Below are positions 1-7,000 of a stretch of 14,578 nucleotides of DNA, in pieces. How positions within the stretch are numbered: position 1 is the stretch's first letter; each line of letters starts with the position of its first letter. The position numbers and the translations under genes were made by a program. The notes under the pieces were generated by a model that searched no databases, had not been told where the DNA came from, and worked only from the letters and a program-made list of their open reading frames with translations. This DNA comes from an uncultured cyanobacterium (GTDB lineage: Bacteria; Cyanobacteriota; Cyanobacteriia; Cyanobacteriales; Geitlerinemataceae), in the NCBI GenBank assembly GCA_937121005.1, contig CAKZKB010000713.1, forward strand, positions 1 through 14,578, written 5' to 3'.

Positions 1-64
1 AAGGAGACAAGGAGACAAGGAGACAAGGAGACAAGGAGACAAGGAGACAAGGAGACAAGGAGAG
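1..64. repeat. Octamer tandem array (AAGGAGAC)x8
   Basis: Eight head-to-tail copies of AAGGAGAC run from the left edge to position 64; the last ends in G instead of C (AAGGAGAG). The array is cut by the window edge, so its full length is unknown. It is followed by a short G-rich stretch (GGGGGAG). No gene start follows although AAGGAG looks like a ribosome binding site. It is a microsatellite-like intergenic array. Confidence 0.95.
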
Positions 65-82
65 GGGGAGATAATCACTATT

Positions 83-166
83 CATCCTTCATCCTTCCTA
101 CTTCATCCCTAACACCTCATCCCTCATCCCTCGTACCTCACACCTCAAACCTCGCACCTAATCCCT
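83..166. repeat. Degenerate heptamer array, 12 units
   Basis: The sequence splits without gaps into twelve 7-bp units: CATCCTT, CATCCTT, CCTACTT, CATCCCT, AACACCT, CATCCCT, CATCCCT, CGTACCT, CACACCT, CAAACCT, CGCACCT, AATCCCT. The first half of each unit varies, but the end (C-C/Y-T) and the 7-bp period are kept. The last T of the array is the first base of the TTA that forms the stop codon of the minus-strand gene ending at 166. On the minus strand the array is therefore the immediate 3' untranslated region. It resembles short tandemly repeated repetitive heptamers known from cyanobacteria. Confidence 0.85.
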
Positions 167-834
167 TATGGATGAATTTGTGATAAGATCGTGCGTAGGC
201 GATCGTAGTCGTCTTTGAGTACCGCACTCAGGTTGCGTCCGGCTTCCACTAACCAATCGCGATCGCATTTTCGCAGTTGGTAAATTTGGCGAATGGCGGC
301 GGCAACCAAGGCTTCGACGGGAGAATTGGTAACGGCAAGGAGAGTGCGTAAAAAGTCAAGGCGATCGCTAAACCGAATCACTTCCTCTGCGTTGCAATAG
401 TACACCGCTTGGTGAATTTGTGGAGGACGCGGCGGTATATACTGGTAGATAATCCCACTGGTGGCGCTGCGACCGTTAGCCGAACTGCCAATGGGAGAAA
501 AGCCGACGATCGCGGCCCGAAATTCCGTTTTCAGCATCGAAAAAATCTGCGGTTGCTGTTCTCGCAACTCCTCTAACGACATTCCCAATGCTTGCGCCCG
601 GTGCACGGAATCGATGGGGCTAGTGGTCGCATGATAGACGATCGCATAAATTTGGTTGCCCGATTCTTCGTCAGTGGATTTCACCCAACCGCCAAAGGGA
701 GGCATAGCCGGAAAACTCAAGTCGTCAGCCTCCAAACACTGGCCCAAAAATTCTGTCGTCGCCGTTTCAATCACCTCGGCAAAATGGTCGGGGTGGCGAC
801 TGGCAGCATTGAATTGTGGCAAAGGAAGGCGCAT
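166..834 (-). CDS. HAS-barrel-like conserved cyanobacterial protein
   Basis: A 222-residue soluble protein with no signal peptide or membrane segment. The N-terminal two thirds (about residues 20-135) look like the small beta-barrel found at the start of HerA/ATP-synthase-type ATPases (HAS barrel). Typical elements are PFGGWVK (46-52), IYAIVYHATTSPIDSVHRA (62-80), LGMSLEELREQQPQIF (83-98) and IVGF (109-112). The C-terminal 85 residues are helical. No Walker motifs are present, so it is not itself an ATPase. The role is unknown; I recall the family as widespread in cyanobacteria and usually annotated only by domain. The ATG at 834 has no visible Shine-Dalgarno; its leader is made of the heptamer array at 839-894. 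It lies downstream of ndhS on the same strand with a gap of about 230 bp, so it probably has its own promoter. Family assignment is from memory of the motif pattern, not a search. Confidence 0.75.
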   Translation of the reverse strand: MRLPLPQFNAASRHPDHFAEVIETATTEFLGQCLEADDLSFPAMPPFGGWVKSTDEESGNQIYAIVYHATTSPIDSVHRAQALGMSLEELREQQPQIFSMLKTEFRAAIVGFSPIGSSANGRSATSGIIYQYIPPRPPQIHQAVYYCNAEEVIRFSDRLDFLRTLLAVTNSPVEALVAAAIRQIYQLRKCDRDWLVEAGRNLSAVLKDDYDRLRTILSQIHP

Positions 835-838
835 TTTC

Positions 839-894
839 TAGGTATTAGGTATTAGGTATTAGGTATTAGGTATTAGGTATTAGGTATTAGGTAT
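839..894. repeat. Perfect heptamer array (TAGGTAT)x8
   Basis: Eight exact copies of TAGGTAT, followed by a decayed ninth (TAGGTG, 895-900). The array starts 5 bp upstream of the ATG (834) of the minus-strand HAS-barrel-like gene, so it forms the ribosome-binding part of that leader, read as ATACCTA repeats. Exact copies mean recent expansion, and copy number is likely to vary between strains. Confidence 0.95.
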
Positions 895-900
895 TAGGTG

Positions 901-1065
901 TATAGGTTGGGTTTCATACTTCACCCCAACAACCGCGCATCGATCGCTTTGGGGGGATGGGAAATTGGGGAGCAGGGTACAATCTTAGTATAGCGATAAA
1001 AATCCCCAACTTTGCCGACTAAGACGCTAACCCAACACCCCCTAAATCCCTAATCCCCCAAACCC
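901..1065. other. Intergenic stretch between ndhS and the HAS-barrel gene
   Basis: There is no open frame of interest. The stretch is rich in G-runs and C-runs (for example TTTGGGGGGATGGG at about 949-962, and C-runs before the ndhS stop). The only promoter-like element is a minus-strand TATACT (987-992), about 150 bp upstream of the HAS-barrel start, with no good -35 at the proper distance. No convincing terminator for ndhS is visible. Confidence 0.5.
987..992 (-). promoter_or_regulatory. Possible -10 box (TATACT) for the HAS-barrel gene
   Basis: Read on the minus strand, TATACT matches the TATAAT consensus at five of six positions and lies in an AT-rich patch (AAGATTGTACC follows). No proper -35 hexamer sits 16-18 bp upstream, so the call rests on the -10 alone. 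If used, the leader would run through the TAGGTAT array. Confidence 0.3.
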
Positions 1066-1257
1066 CTACTTCTTGCGCCCTGCTTTGGCATCGACGAGTT
1101 CGAGTTCCGAGAGGCGAAAGGTGACGGAATGATCCCAGTTACCCCCTTCAAACAAGACGGCGGCTTTCGCATCGGCGATGCGTTGGACGGTTCCTTGAAA
1201 TTTGTAGTAGGTGTCGTCAGGGTTGGTGACAACGACGGCCGAACCGGGTAAAATCAT
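1066..1257 (-). CDS. ndhS: NAD(P)H-quinone oxidoreductase subunit S
   Basis: A 63-residue protein matching NdhS (the Ssl0352 / DUF3252 type). This is the small SH3-like subunit of the cyanobacterial NDH-1 complex that forms the ferredoxin docking site on the stromal/cytoplasmic face of the thylakoid complex, for cyclic electron flow and respiration. Family features seen are the start MILPGSAVVV (1-10), NPDDTYY (12-18), a short beta strand QGTVQRI (21-27), AAVLFEGGNWD (32-42) and VTFRLSELELV (45-55), with a basic tail GRKK. Length is normal for cyanobacteria. The ATG at 1257 lacks a clear Shine-Dalgarno. It starts 52 bp after the stop of the TPR pseudokinase gene on the same strand, and a possible promoter lies in that gap. 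It is not in an operon with other ndh genes, as is usual for ndhS. Confidence 0.9.
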   Translation of the reverse strand: MILPGSAVVVTNPDDTYYKFQGTVQRIADAKAAVLFEGGNWDHSVTFRLSELELVDAKAGRKK

Positions 1258-1291
1258 GGCGTTGATGAGTTGAGAGAAACGGCTTACGTTA

Positions 1292-1300
1292 GTTATACCA
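1292..1300 (-). promoter_or_regulatory. Extended -10 promoter candidate for ndhS
   Basis: On the minus strand the gap between the pseudokinase gene and ndhS contains TGGTATAAC, a TGn extension followed by TATAAC (five of six match to TATAAT). A start about 7 bp downstream would give a leader of roughly 28 nt before the ndhS ATG. The -35 position falls at the end of the upstream gene and shows no good hexamer, which is tolerated for extended -10 promoters. Confidence 0.45.
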
Positions 1301-1309
1301 CGATCGCGG

Positions 1310-3469
1310 CTAAATAGTGTCGCACAAGCTAATTAAATCGGGAAAGTCGGGAATGCGATCGAGGGCTTCTTGGCAGCTTTCCCAAGCGCGATCGTATTCG
1401 CGCCGTTCGCTCAGGGCTAAAATCCGATAGTACCACGCGATGGGGTCGCTCGGATTGAATTCTAGGGCTTTGTTTAAGGCCGCGATCGCGGCTTCGTATT
1501 CCCCTTTCTCGAACAAAGCGATACCGCGAGTTCCCCAACTTTTGGGATCGGCCGGTTGCAATTCGATCGCCGTATCTAAAGTGGTGAGGGCATCGTCGTA
1601 GCGTTCGAGTTCGATCAGGGCGCTGGCTTTATCTTGCCAAGCCGGATAGAAATTGGGATTGATTTCTAGGGCGCGTTCGTAGGCTTCGATGGCCGCTTCA
1701 TAGTCGGCGCGTTTGGCATTTTCTCCCTCTTCAGAGACCGGGCGATCGTTGAGAAACGACCCCTTATTGTGCCAAGTTAAATAAGAGTTGGGACGCAGTT
1801 CGATGGCCCGATCCATCGTTTCGATCGCCTCGTCGTAGCGACCCAAAATAAACAGCATATTGCTTTTGGCAATGGTAGCCCGAAAGGAATTGGGATCGAC
1901 TTCTAGGGCGGCTTCGTAGGCAGCCAAGGCATCTTCTTGTCGTCCTAATTTGCCGAGGACTTGCCCTTTACCGACGCGGGCTTCAATATCTTCGGAGTCC
2001 GTTTCGATGCGGTTGTCGTAAATGGCTAAGGCTTCGCTGTAGGCTTGTCGCGCTTCGCGGCCGCGATCGAGATAGTCGAGAACGAAACCTTTATTTTCCC
2101 AAGATTTGGCATCTTTGGGGTTAACAGTAATGGCACGTTCAAAGGCATCTAAAGCCGCATTAAAATCGCCCTGCCGCATCAAGGTACGCCCTTTTCCATT
2201 CCAGGCTTTGAGATAGTTTTCGTCAATTTCGAGGGCGCGATCGTAAGCAGAGAGGGCCTCTGGAAAGTTGCCCAGTTGATAGAGGGCTTCGCCTAAATTG
2301 TTCCAGGCTTTGGGATCGTTGGGACGCAGTTCGATCGCTTTTTGGTAGGCCGTTTTTGCCCCTTCATAACGTTCTAAAAAGTAGAGGGCATCGCCGCGAA
2401 TTTCCCAGGCTTGAGGCGAATTGGGGCGCATAGCCACAGCCCGATCGCAGTAGGTTAAGGCTTCTTCGGCGGCTTCGGCATCTAAGAGGCGATCGCACTG
2501 ACGGGTCAAACTCGACGATCGCCAAGCGGGCCACAACAGGGCCACCAATGCGGCGACGATCGCCACTGGGGCCGCGATCCAGACCCATTTCGGCACGCGC
2601 GGGGGGACGGGGGTTTTGCTGCGCGTTGGCACAGGGGGGGCGGCGGTTTTGGAGACCGATCGCAAGGGAGTCTCCAAGGCTTCGAGATCGGCCAGAACGT
2701 CATCGACGTTTTGGTAGCGATCGCGAAAATAGGGATGCACCATCTTGTCGAGAATATCGGCAAAAGCAGTGCTGACGCGGGCTTCGGGTCGCCACCGGGC
2801 CGCCCCAGACTCGGCATCGACGAAGGTTTCGGGGGGCTGTCCCACTAATGCCCGAATGACAATTAAGCCGATGGCGTAGAGATCGTCATGGAACCCCGGT
2901 TCTTCTTTATGGGGTTCTTTGGGGAGATAGACTTGCGCTTCCGGGGCCACGCGATCGCGGGCTTGGGAGTGAGATGCCGTCCCGAACTCCACTAATATCA
3001 ATTTATTATCGGCTCGGCGACGGACAAAACTGCCCGGATGCAAGGATAAATGGGGGCCGTAGGTGTAGTGAAAATGCCGGATCGGATCCAACATTTCCCG
3101 CAACAGGGCGATCGCGGCCGGTTGGCTGGGGGGTTGGCGGCTTTCGAGTTCGGTTTTCAGGGGCGGGCCGTCGATATATTCTTGGACGAGATAGAACTGG
3201 CCGTCGTCTTCAAATTCATCGAGGAGGGTAGGAACGCGATCGTGCTGGCCGAGTTCGTGAAACAACTGGGCCTCGCGCTTAAACAGGCGCTTGGCCACCA
3301 GTCTCGCTTCCGGTTCTGGGGAAATAGACTTGCGCCGCCGGAGAATGCAGGGTCGATCGCCTGCGGTTTTGTTGCGGGCGAGAAAAGTTTGCCGAAATTC
3401 TCCACCGCCGAGTTGGTCGAGGATTTCGTAACGCCCCTGAAGGGTTTTGCCTGCGAACATGGATACCAT
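1310..3469 (-). CDS. TPR-repeat membrane protein with Ser/Thr kinase-like domain, predicted pseudokinase
   Basis: A 719-residue protein. Residues about 10-265 have the fold of cyanobacterial Hanks-type kinases. A degenerate glycine loop LGGGEFRQTFLA (20-31) has R in place of the last glycine. The alpha-C glutamate is present (KREAQLF, E66). The hinge is FYLVQEYIDG (92-101), and the alpha-F aspartate is in DDLYAIGL (195-202). The catalytic residues are gone: the VAIK lysine is R44 (CILRRR), HRD is HLS (140-142), the lysine and asparagine of the loop are H144 and S147, and DFG is EFG (161-163). A proline-rich linker (about 270-293) leads to one membrane helix (about 294-314, WVWIAAPVAIVAALVALLW). 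Residues about 320-710 are some ten TPR repeats with typical AW..KG..L...G....A...Y..A pairs. It is probably a membrane-anchored scaffold or allosteric partner rather than an active kinase. The start could be ATG 3469 or 3460; neither has a clear Shine-Dalgarno. Confidence 0.9.
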   Translation of the reverse strand: MVSMFAGKTLQGRYEILDQLGGGEFRQTFLARNKTAGDRPCILRRRKSISPEPEARLVAKRLFKREAQLFHELGQHDRVPTLLDEFEDDGQFYLVQEYIDGPPLKTELESRQPPSQPAAIALLREMLDPIRHFHYTYGPHLSLHPGSFVRRRADNKLILVEFGTASHSQARDRVAPEAQVYLPKEPHKEEPGFHDDLYAIGLIVIRALVGQPPETFVDAESGAARWRPEARVSTAFADILDKMVHPYFRDRYQNVDDVLADLEALETPLRSVSKTAAPPVPTRSKTPVPPRVPKWVWIAAPVAIVAALVALLWPAWRSSSLTRQCDRLLDAEAAEEALTYCDRAVAMRPNSPQAWEIRGDALYFLERYEGAKTAYQKAIELRPNDPKAWNNLGEALYQLGNFPEALSAYDRALEIDENYLKAWNGKGRTLMRQGDFNAALDAFERAITVNPKDAKSWENKGFVLDYLDRGREARQAYSEALAIYDNRIETDSEDIEARVGKGQVLGKLGRQEDALAAYEAALEVDPNSFRATIAKSNMLFILGRYDEAIETMDRAIELRPNSYLTWHNKGSFLNDRPVSEEGENAKRADYEAAIEAYERALEINPNFYPAWQDKASALIELERYDDALTTLDTAIELQPADPKSWGTRGIALFEKGEYEAAIAALNKALEFNPSDPIAWYYRILALSERREYDRAWESCQEALDRIPDFPDLISLCDTI

Positions 3470-3640
3470 GGCCAGAATCAGTCTTTAGAGTTTAGCGTTG
3501 TCGCGCCCCGAACGCCATCGAGGGGCCATCTTTCGGGGTGACGGATCGTACCCCTCATTCCTCCCGATGCGGCAATCTGTCTCACTGTAGACAATTTAAA
3601 CGATAACGTGCAAATTCGGGGCGGTAGCGGAACGCCCAAT

Positions 3641-3668
3641 TTTAGATTTTAGATTTTAGATTTTGGAT
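3641..3668. repeat. Heptamer repeat (TTTAGAT)x3 + TTTGGAT
   Basis: Four 7-bp units in register (TTTAGAT three times, then TTTGGAT), embedded in a longer AT-rich stretch with related words (TTTAAGATTTT, TTTTGAATT). This is the third heptamer array in the window, with an unrelated sequence but the same unit length. Confidence 0.85.
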
Positions 3669-3902
3669 TTTGCGGAAAGTTGGGGGAAAAAATCTACCCA
3701 GTTCTCTCACAATTTAAGATTTTCAAAATTTTGAATTCTGAATTTTTAATTTTTAATTCCTCGAAGAGGTGCGCGAGCGTCCCCAACGGGTTTGGCATTG
3801 CCCCTAGCAGAATAACCGCCGAGGCGATAGTAACCATTGTCACATTCTCATAACTTTTATGCAGCCATGACTTCTGTGAAGTATTCGCAAAAAGCAGGAG
3901 TC

Positions 3903-3921
3903 CTTAACCTATCCTTAACCA
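3903..3921 (+). promoter_or_regulatory. Pho box (PhoB/SphR binding site) upstream of the nuclease gene
   Basis: Two 8-bp direct repeats, CTTAACCT (3903-3910) and CTTAACCA (3914-3921), are separated by exactly 3 bp (ATC). This matches the cyanobacterial Pho box, YTTAAYYW repeated at 11-bp spacing. A weak third unit follows at the same 3-bp spacing (GTCAAGTA, 3925-3932, five of eight consensus positions). The site lies 170 bp before the start of the NucH-like nuclease gene. Homologous nucH of Synechocystis is a known member of the phosphate-starvation regulon, so the site and the gene support each other. No clear -10 is visible just downstream. Confidence 0.7.
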
Positions 3922-4034
3922 AATGTCAAGTAATGTTGTTCTATCTGCAAGGATAGTCGATCGCCAAGCGTCATGCTGCGATCGCGATCGCACCCCCAAC
4001 CTTGAAGAAGTGTTAAGCGCGATCGCCATCAGGG

Positions 4035-4053
4035 TGCTACCTACCCGGTAGCA
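4035..4053 (+). promoter_or_regulatory. Leader hairpin upstream of the nuclease gene
   Basis: TGCTACC (4035-4041) and GGTAGCA (4047-4053) form a perfect 7-bp stem with a 5-nt loop, ending 37 nt before the start codon. It has no T-run, so it is not a terminator; its function is unknown. The ribosome binding site GGAAG (4077-4081) lies outside the hairpin, 9 nt before the ATG. Confidence 0.4.
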
Positions 4054-4090
4054 GTCGATCGACCCCATACTCACACGGAAGTATAGAACC

Positions 4091-7000
4091 ATGGCTGCAA
4101 CCACACTATCGGCTGGCGATATCGCGATCGTCGGCTTTAACTTCGACAACCCCGACGAATTGGCCTTCGTTCCCCTCATTGATATCGGTTCGGGAACGGA
4201 AATCAAATTTACTGACAACGGCTGGCAAAGTAGCGGCAGTTTCCGCAGCAACGAAGGAACCTTTACCTGGACTGCCAGTACCGACATTGCGGCTGGAACC
4301 GTCATCAACCCTAGCGTCAGCAGCATCGCCTTCTCTGCAAGCGGCGACCAAATTTTAGCGTATCAAGGTTCCGACAGCAACCCCACCTTTATTTACGCAC
4401 TCAACAGCGAAGGAAGCGACTGGCAATCTGATGCTACCAGTTCCAACACCTCCGCCTTACCCACTGGGTTAACCAACGGCACCAGCGCGATCGCCCTATC
4501 GGAAATCGACAACGCCACTTATACTGGCATTACCTCCGGTACCCAAGCCGAACTCCTAGCCGCGATCGGCGACACCGCCAACTGGAGTGGTAGCGACAGC
4601 AGCCGCCAAACCCTGCCTTCGGGTTCCTTCACTGTCTCTGGAACGAGTGGGGGATCGGGAAGTTCTGGCAGTACCACCGTTTTTGTCAACGAAATCCACT
4701 ACGATAATAGCAGCACTGATGTCAACGAAGGCATTGAAATCGCCGGAACGGCCGGAACTGACCTCACGGGATGGAAACTCGAACTCTACAACGGTAACGG
4801 CGGCACGCTTTATTCTACTGTCAACTTAAGCGGCACGATCGCCGACCAAAGTAGCGGTTTCGGCACTAAATTCTTCGCCGAAGCTGGCGTGCAAAACGGC
4901 TCTCCCGACGGCATCGCCTTGATTGACGGCACGGGTGCAGTGGTACAATTTCTTAGCTACGAAGGGACGCTAACTGCTGTTGACGGCACGGCTGTCGGAT
5001 TAACCAGTACCGACATTGGCGTATCCGAATCGAGTTCTACTCCGGTCGGTCATTCCTTGCAACTGACTGGAACTGGAAGCAGCTACGAAGAGTTTACCTG
5101 GGCCGCGGCGGCTACCAGCACCTACGACGCTGTTAACAACAACCAAACCTTTGTTTCTCCCGAACCCGTTGTTTTTGTCAACGAAATCCACTACGACAAC
5201 GACGGAACTGACACCAACGAAGGCATCGAAATTGCCGGGACTGCGGGCACTGACCTCACGGGTTGGACGCTAGAACTGTACAACGGTAACGGCGGCAGCC
5301 TCTATTCTACTGTCAATTTAAGCGGCACGATCGCCGACCAAAGTAGCGGTTTTGGCACCAAATTCTTCGCCGAAGCTGGCGTACAAAATGGCTCTCCCGA
5401 CGGCATCGCCTTGATTGACGGCACGGGTGCAGTGGTACAATTCCTTAGCTACGAAGGGACGCTAACTGCTGTTGACGGCACGGCTGTCGGATTGACCAGT
5501 ACCGACATTGGCGTATCCGAATCCAGTTCTACTCCCATCGGTCATTCCTTGCAACTGACTGGAACGGGTAGCAGCTACGAAGATTTTACCTGGGCCGCGG
5601 CGGCTACCAGCACCTACGATGCGGTTAACAACAACCAAACCTTTGGCGGTTCCGGTGGCGGTTCTGGCGGTGGTTCCGGTGGTGGCGGTGGTGGGACGAC
5701 AACTCCCATTTGCGATATCCAAGAATCGGTTTTAGCTAGTACCTTCGACGGTCAAGGTGTCACCACGTCCGGTGTAGTTGTGGGTGACTTCCAAGCCAGT
5801 GGCGAACTCAGTGGGTTCTTTATCCAGGATGCCACTGGCGATAGCAACGCCGCTACTTCTGATGGTATTTTCGTTTACGCACCCAATAGCATTGACGTGG
5901 CGATCGGCGATTTAGTCGAAGTCACGGGTACGGTTGATGAGTTCTACGATCGCACCCAAATTGGCAACGTGACGGCCCTGAATGTTATCGGTTCCGGTAG
6001 CATTGCGGCCACCTCAGTTAACCTTCCCGTTGCCGATGCCAATACTCTCGAACAATACGAGGGAAGGCTGGTTACGTTACCACAAACCCTGACCGTCAGC
6101 GAAAACTACAACCTGGGTCGCTACGGCGAAGTCGTCCTTTCCAACGGTCGTCTGTTCCAACCGACGCAAGTGGCGACTCCCGGTGCGAATGCCAATGCCG
6201 TGCAAGCTGCCAACGATCTCAACCGCATTGTCCTCGATGATGGTAGCACAACCCAAAACCCCGATCCCGTTCCCTATCCCGGAACCGGCCTCACTGCTAC
6301 CAACACCCTACGCGGCGGCGATACAGTGGGTGGCGTAACGGGTGCCCTGGACTATGCTTTTGGCGAATACCGCGTCCAAGCTACCGCCGAACCCACGTTT
6401 GCGGCTTCCAACCCCCGGACAACTTCTCCCGATAGCGTCGGGACGGGTGTAGAGGTGAAAGTTGCCAGCTACAACGTCTTGAACTACTTCAATGGCGATG
6501 GTAATGGCGGCGGCTTCCCCACTGCTCGCGGTGCGGACACTTACGCAGAGTTTCAGCGCCAACACGATAAAATCGTCGAGGGCATTTTGGGTCTGGATGC
6601 GGATGTCATCGGCTTGATGGAACTGGAGAACGACGGCTACGGCAACGATAGCGCCATTCAAGATCTGGTAGACGGACTGAATGCGGCCCAAACCACCCAC
6701 ACTTACAGCTTTGTCGATCCCGGAACCAGCCAACTGGGAAGCGACGCGATCGCCGTCGGCATTATCTATCGCGATACTGTCACTGAAGCGGGCGCGGCGG
6801 CAACGATTAGCAGTGGCGCATTTTCTGATAAAAACCGCCAACCTTTGGCCCAAACCTTCTCCGATCCGCTTACGGGTGAAAAATTCACCGTTGCAGTGAA
6901 CCACTTCAAGTCTAAAGGCGGTACGGGTACGGGGGCCGATGCCGACCAAGGCGACGGCCAAGGTAATTGGAATGCCACCCGGACGGCGGCTGCTAACGAT

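Larger units (their letters stand above)
3470..4090. other. 621-bp divergent intergenic region
   Basis: This region separates the minus-strand pseudokinase gene from the plus-strand nuclease gene and must hold both promoters. Nearest the pseudokinase is a small palindrome TGTCT-N6-AGACA (3578-3593). The middle is AT-rich with the TTTAGAT repeat (3641-3668), more AATTTT/TTTAAT runs to about 3757, and a short palindrome CCTCGAAGAGG (3759-3769). The part next to the nuclease gene holds CATAACTTTTATG (3849-3861, 5-bp arms), the Pho-box-like repeat (3903-3921), two overlapping HIP1 octamers (3978-3991) and a leader hairpin (4035-4053). No RNA gene or protein gene is evident. Confidence 0.8.

Noticed and set aside
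83..166. CRISPR-like array
   Set aside because: Units are 7 bp with no spacers and no cas genes nearby; the same holds for the arrays at 1-64, 839-894 and 3641-3668.
1..183. Open plus-strand frame across the octamer and heptamer arrays (KETRRQGD-type repeats)
   Set aside because: It has no start in the window, changes from one repeat period to another, and ends inside the 3' end of the minus-strand gene. Repeats lacking stop codons explain the openness.
592..855. Plus-strand ORF opposite the HAS-barrel-like gene
   Set aside because: It is a shadow of a well-supported minus-strand gene, its translation resembles no protein, and it ends in the heptamer array.
3050..3541. 163-codon plus-strand ORF opposite the pseudokinase
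   Set aside because: It is antisense to a gene with clear kinase and TPR motifs, and its own product has no recognisable features.
3578..3593. TGTCT-N6-AGACA as an operator of the pseudokinase gene
   Set aside because: Five-base arms with a 6-bp gap can occur by chance in 600 bp, and no promoter could be placed next to it; it is mentioned only as part of the intergenic region.
3904..4326. 140-codon minus-strand ORF across the Pho box and the nuclease start
   Set aside because: It covers the divergent promoter region and the antisense of the nuclease gene; no ribosome binding site or family pattern.
6308..6961. 217-codon minus-strand ORF inside the nuclease gene
   Set aside because: It lies antisense to the catalytic domain, whose motifs are intact on the plus strand; long antisense frames are common in GC-skewed codon use.
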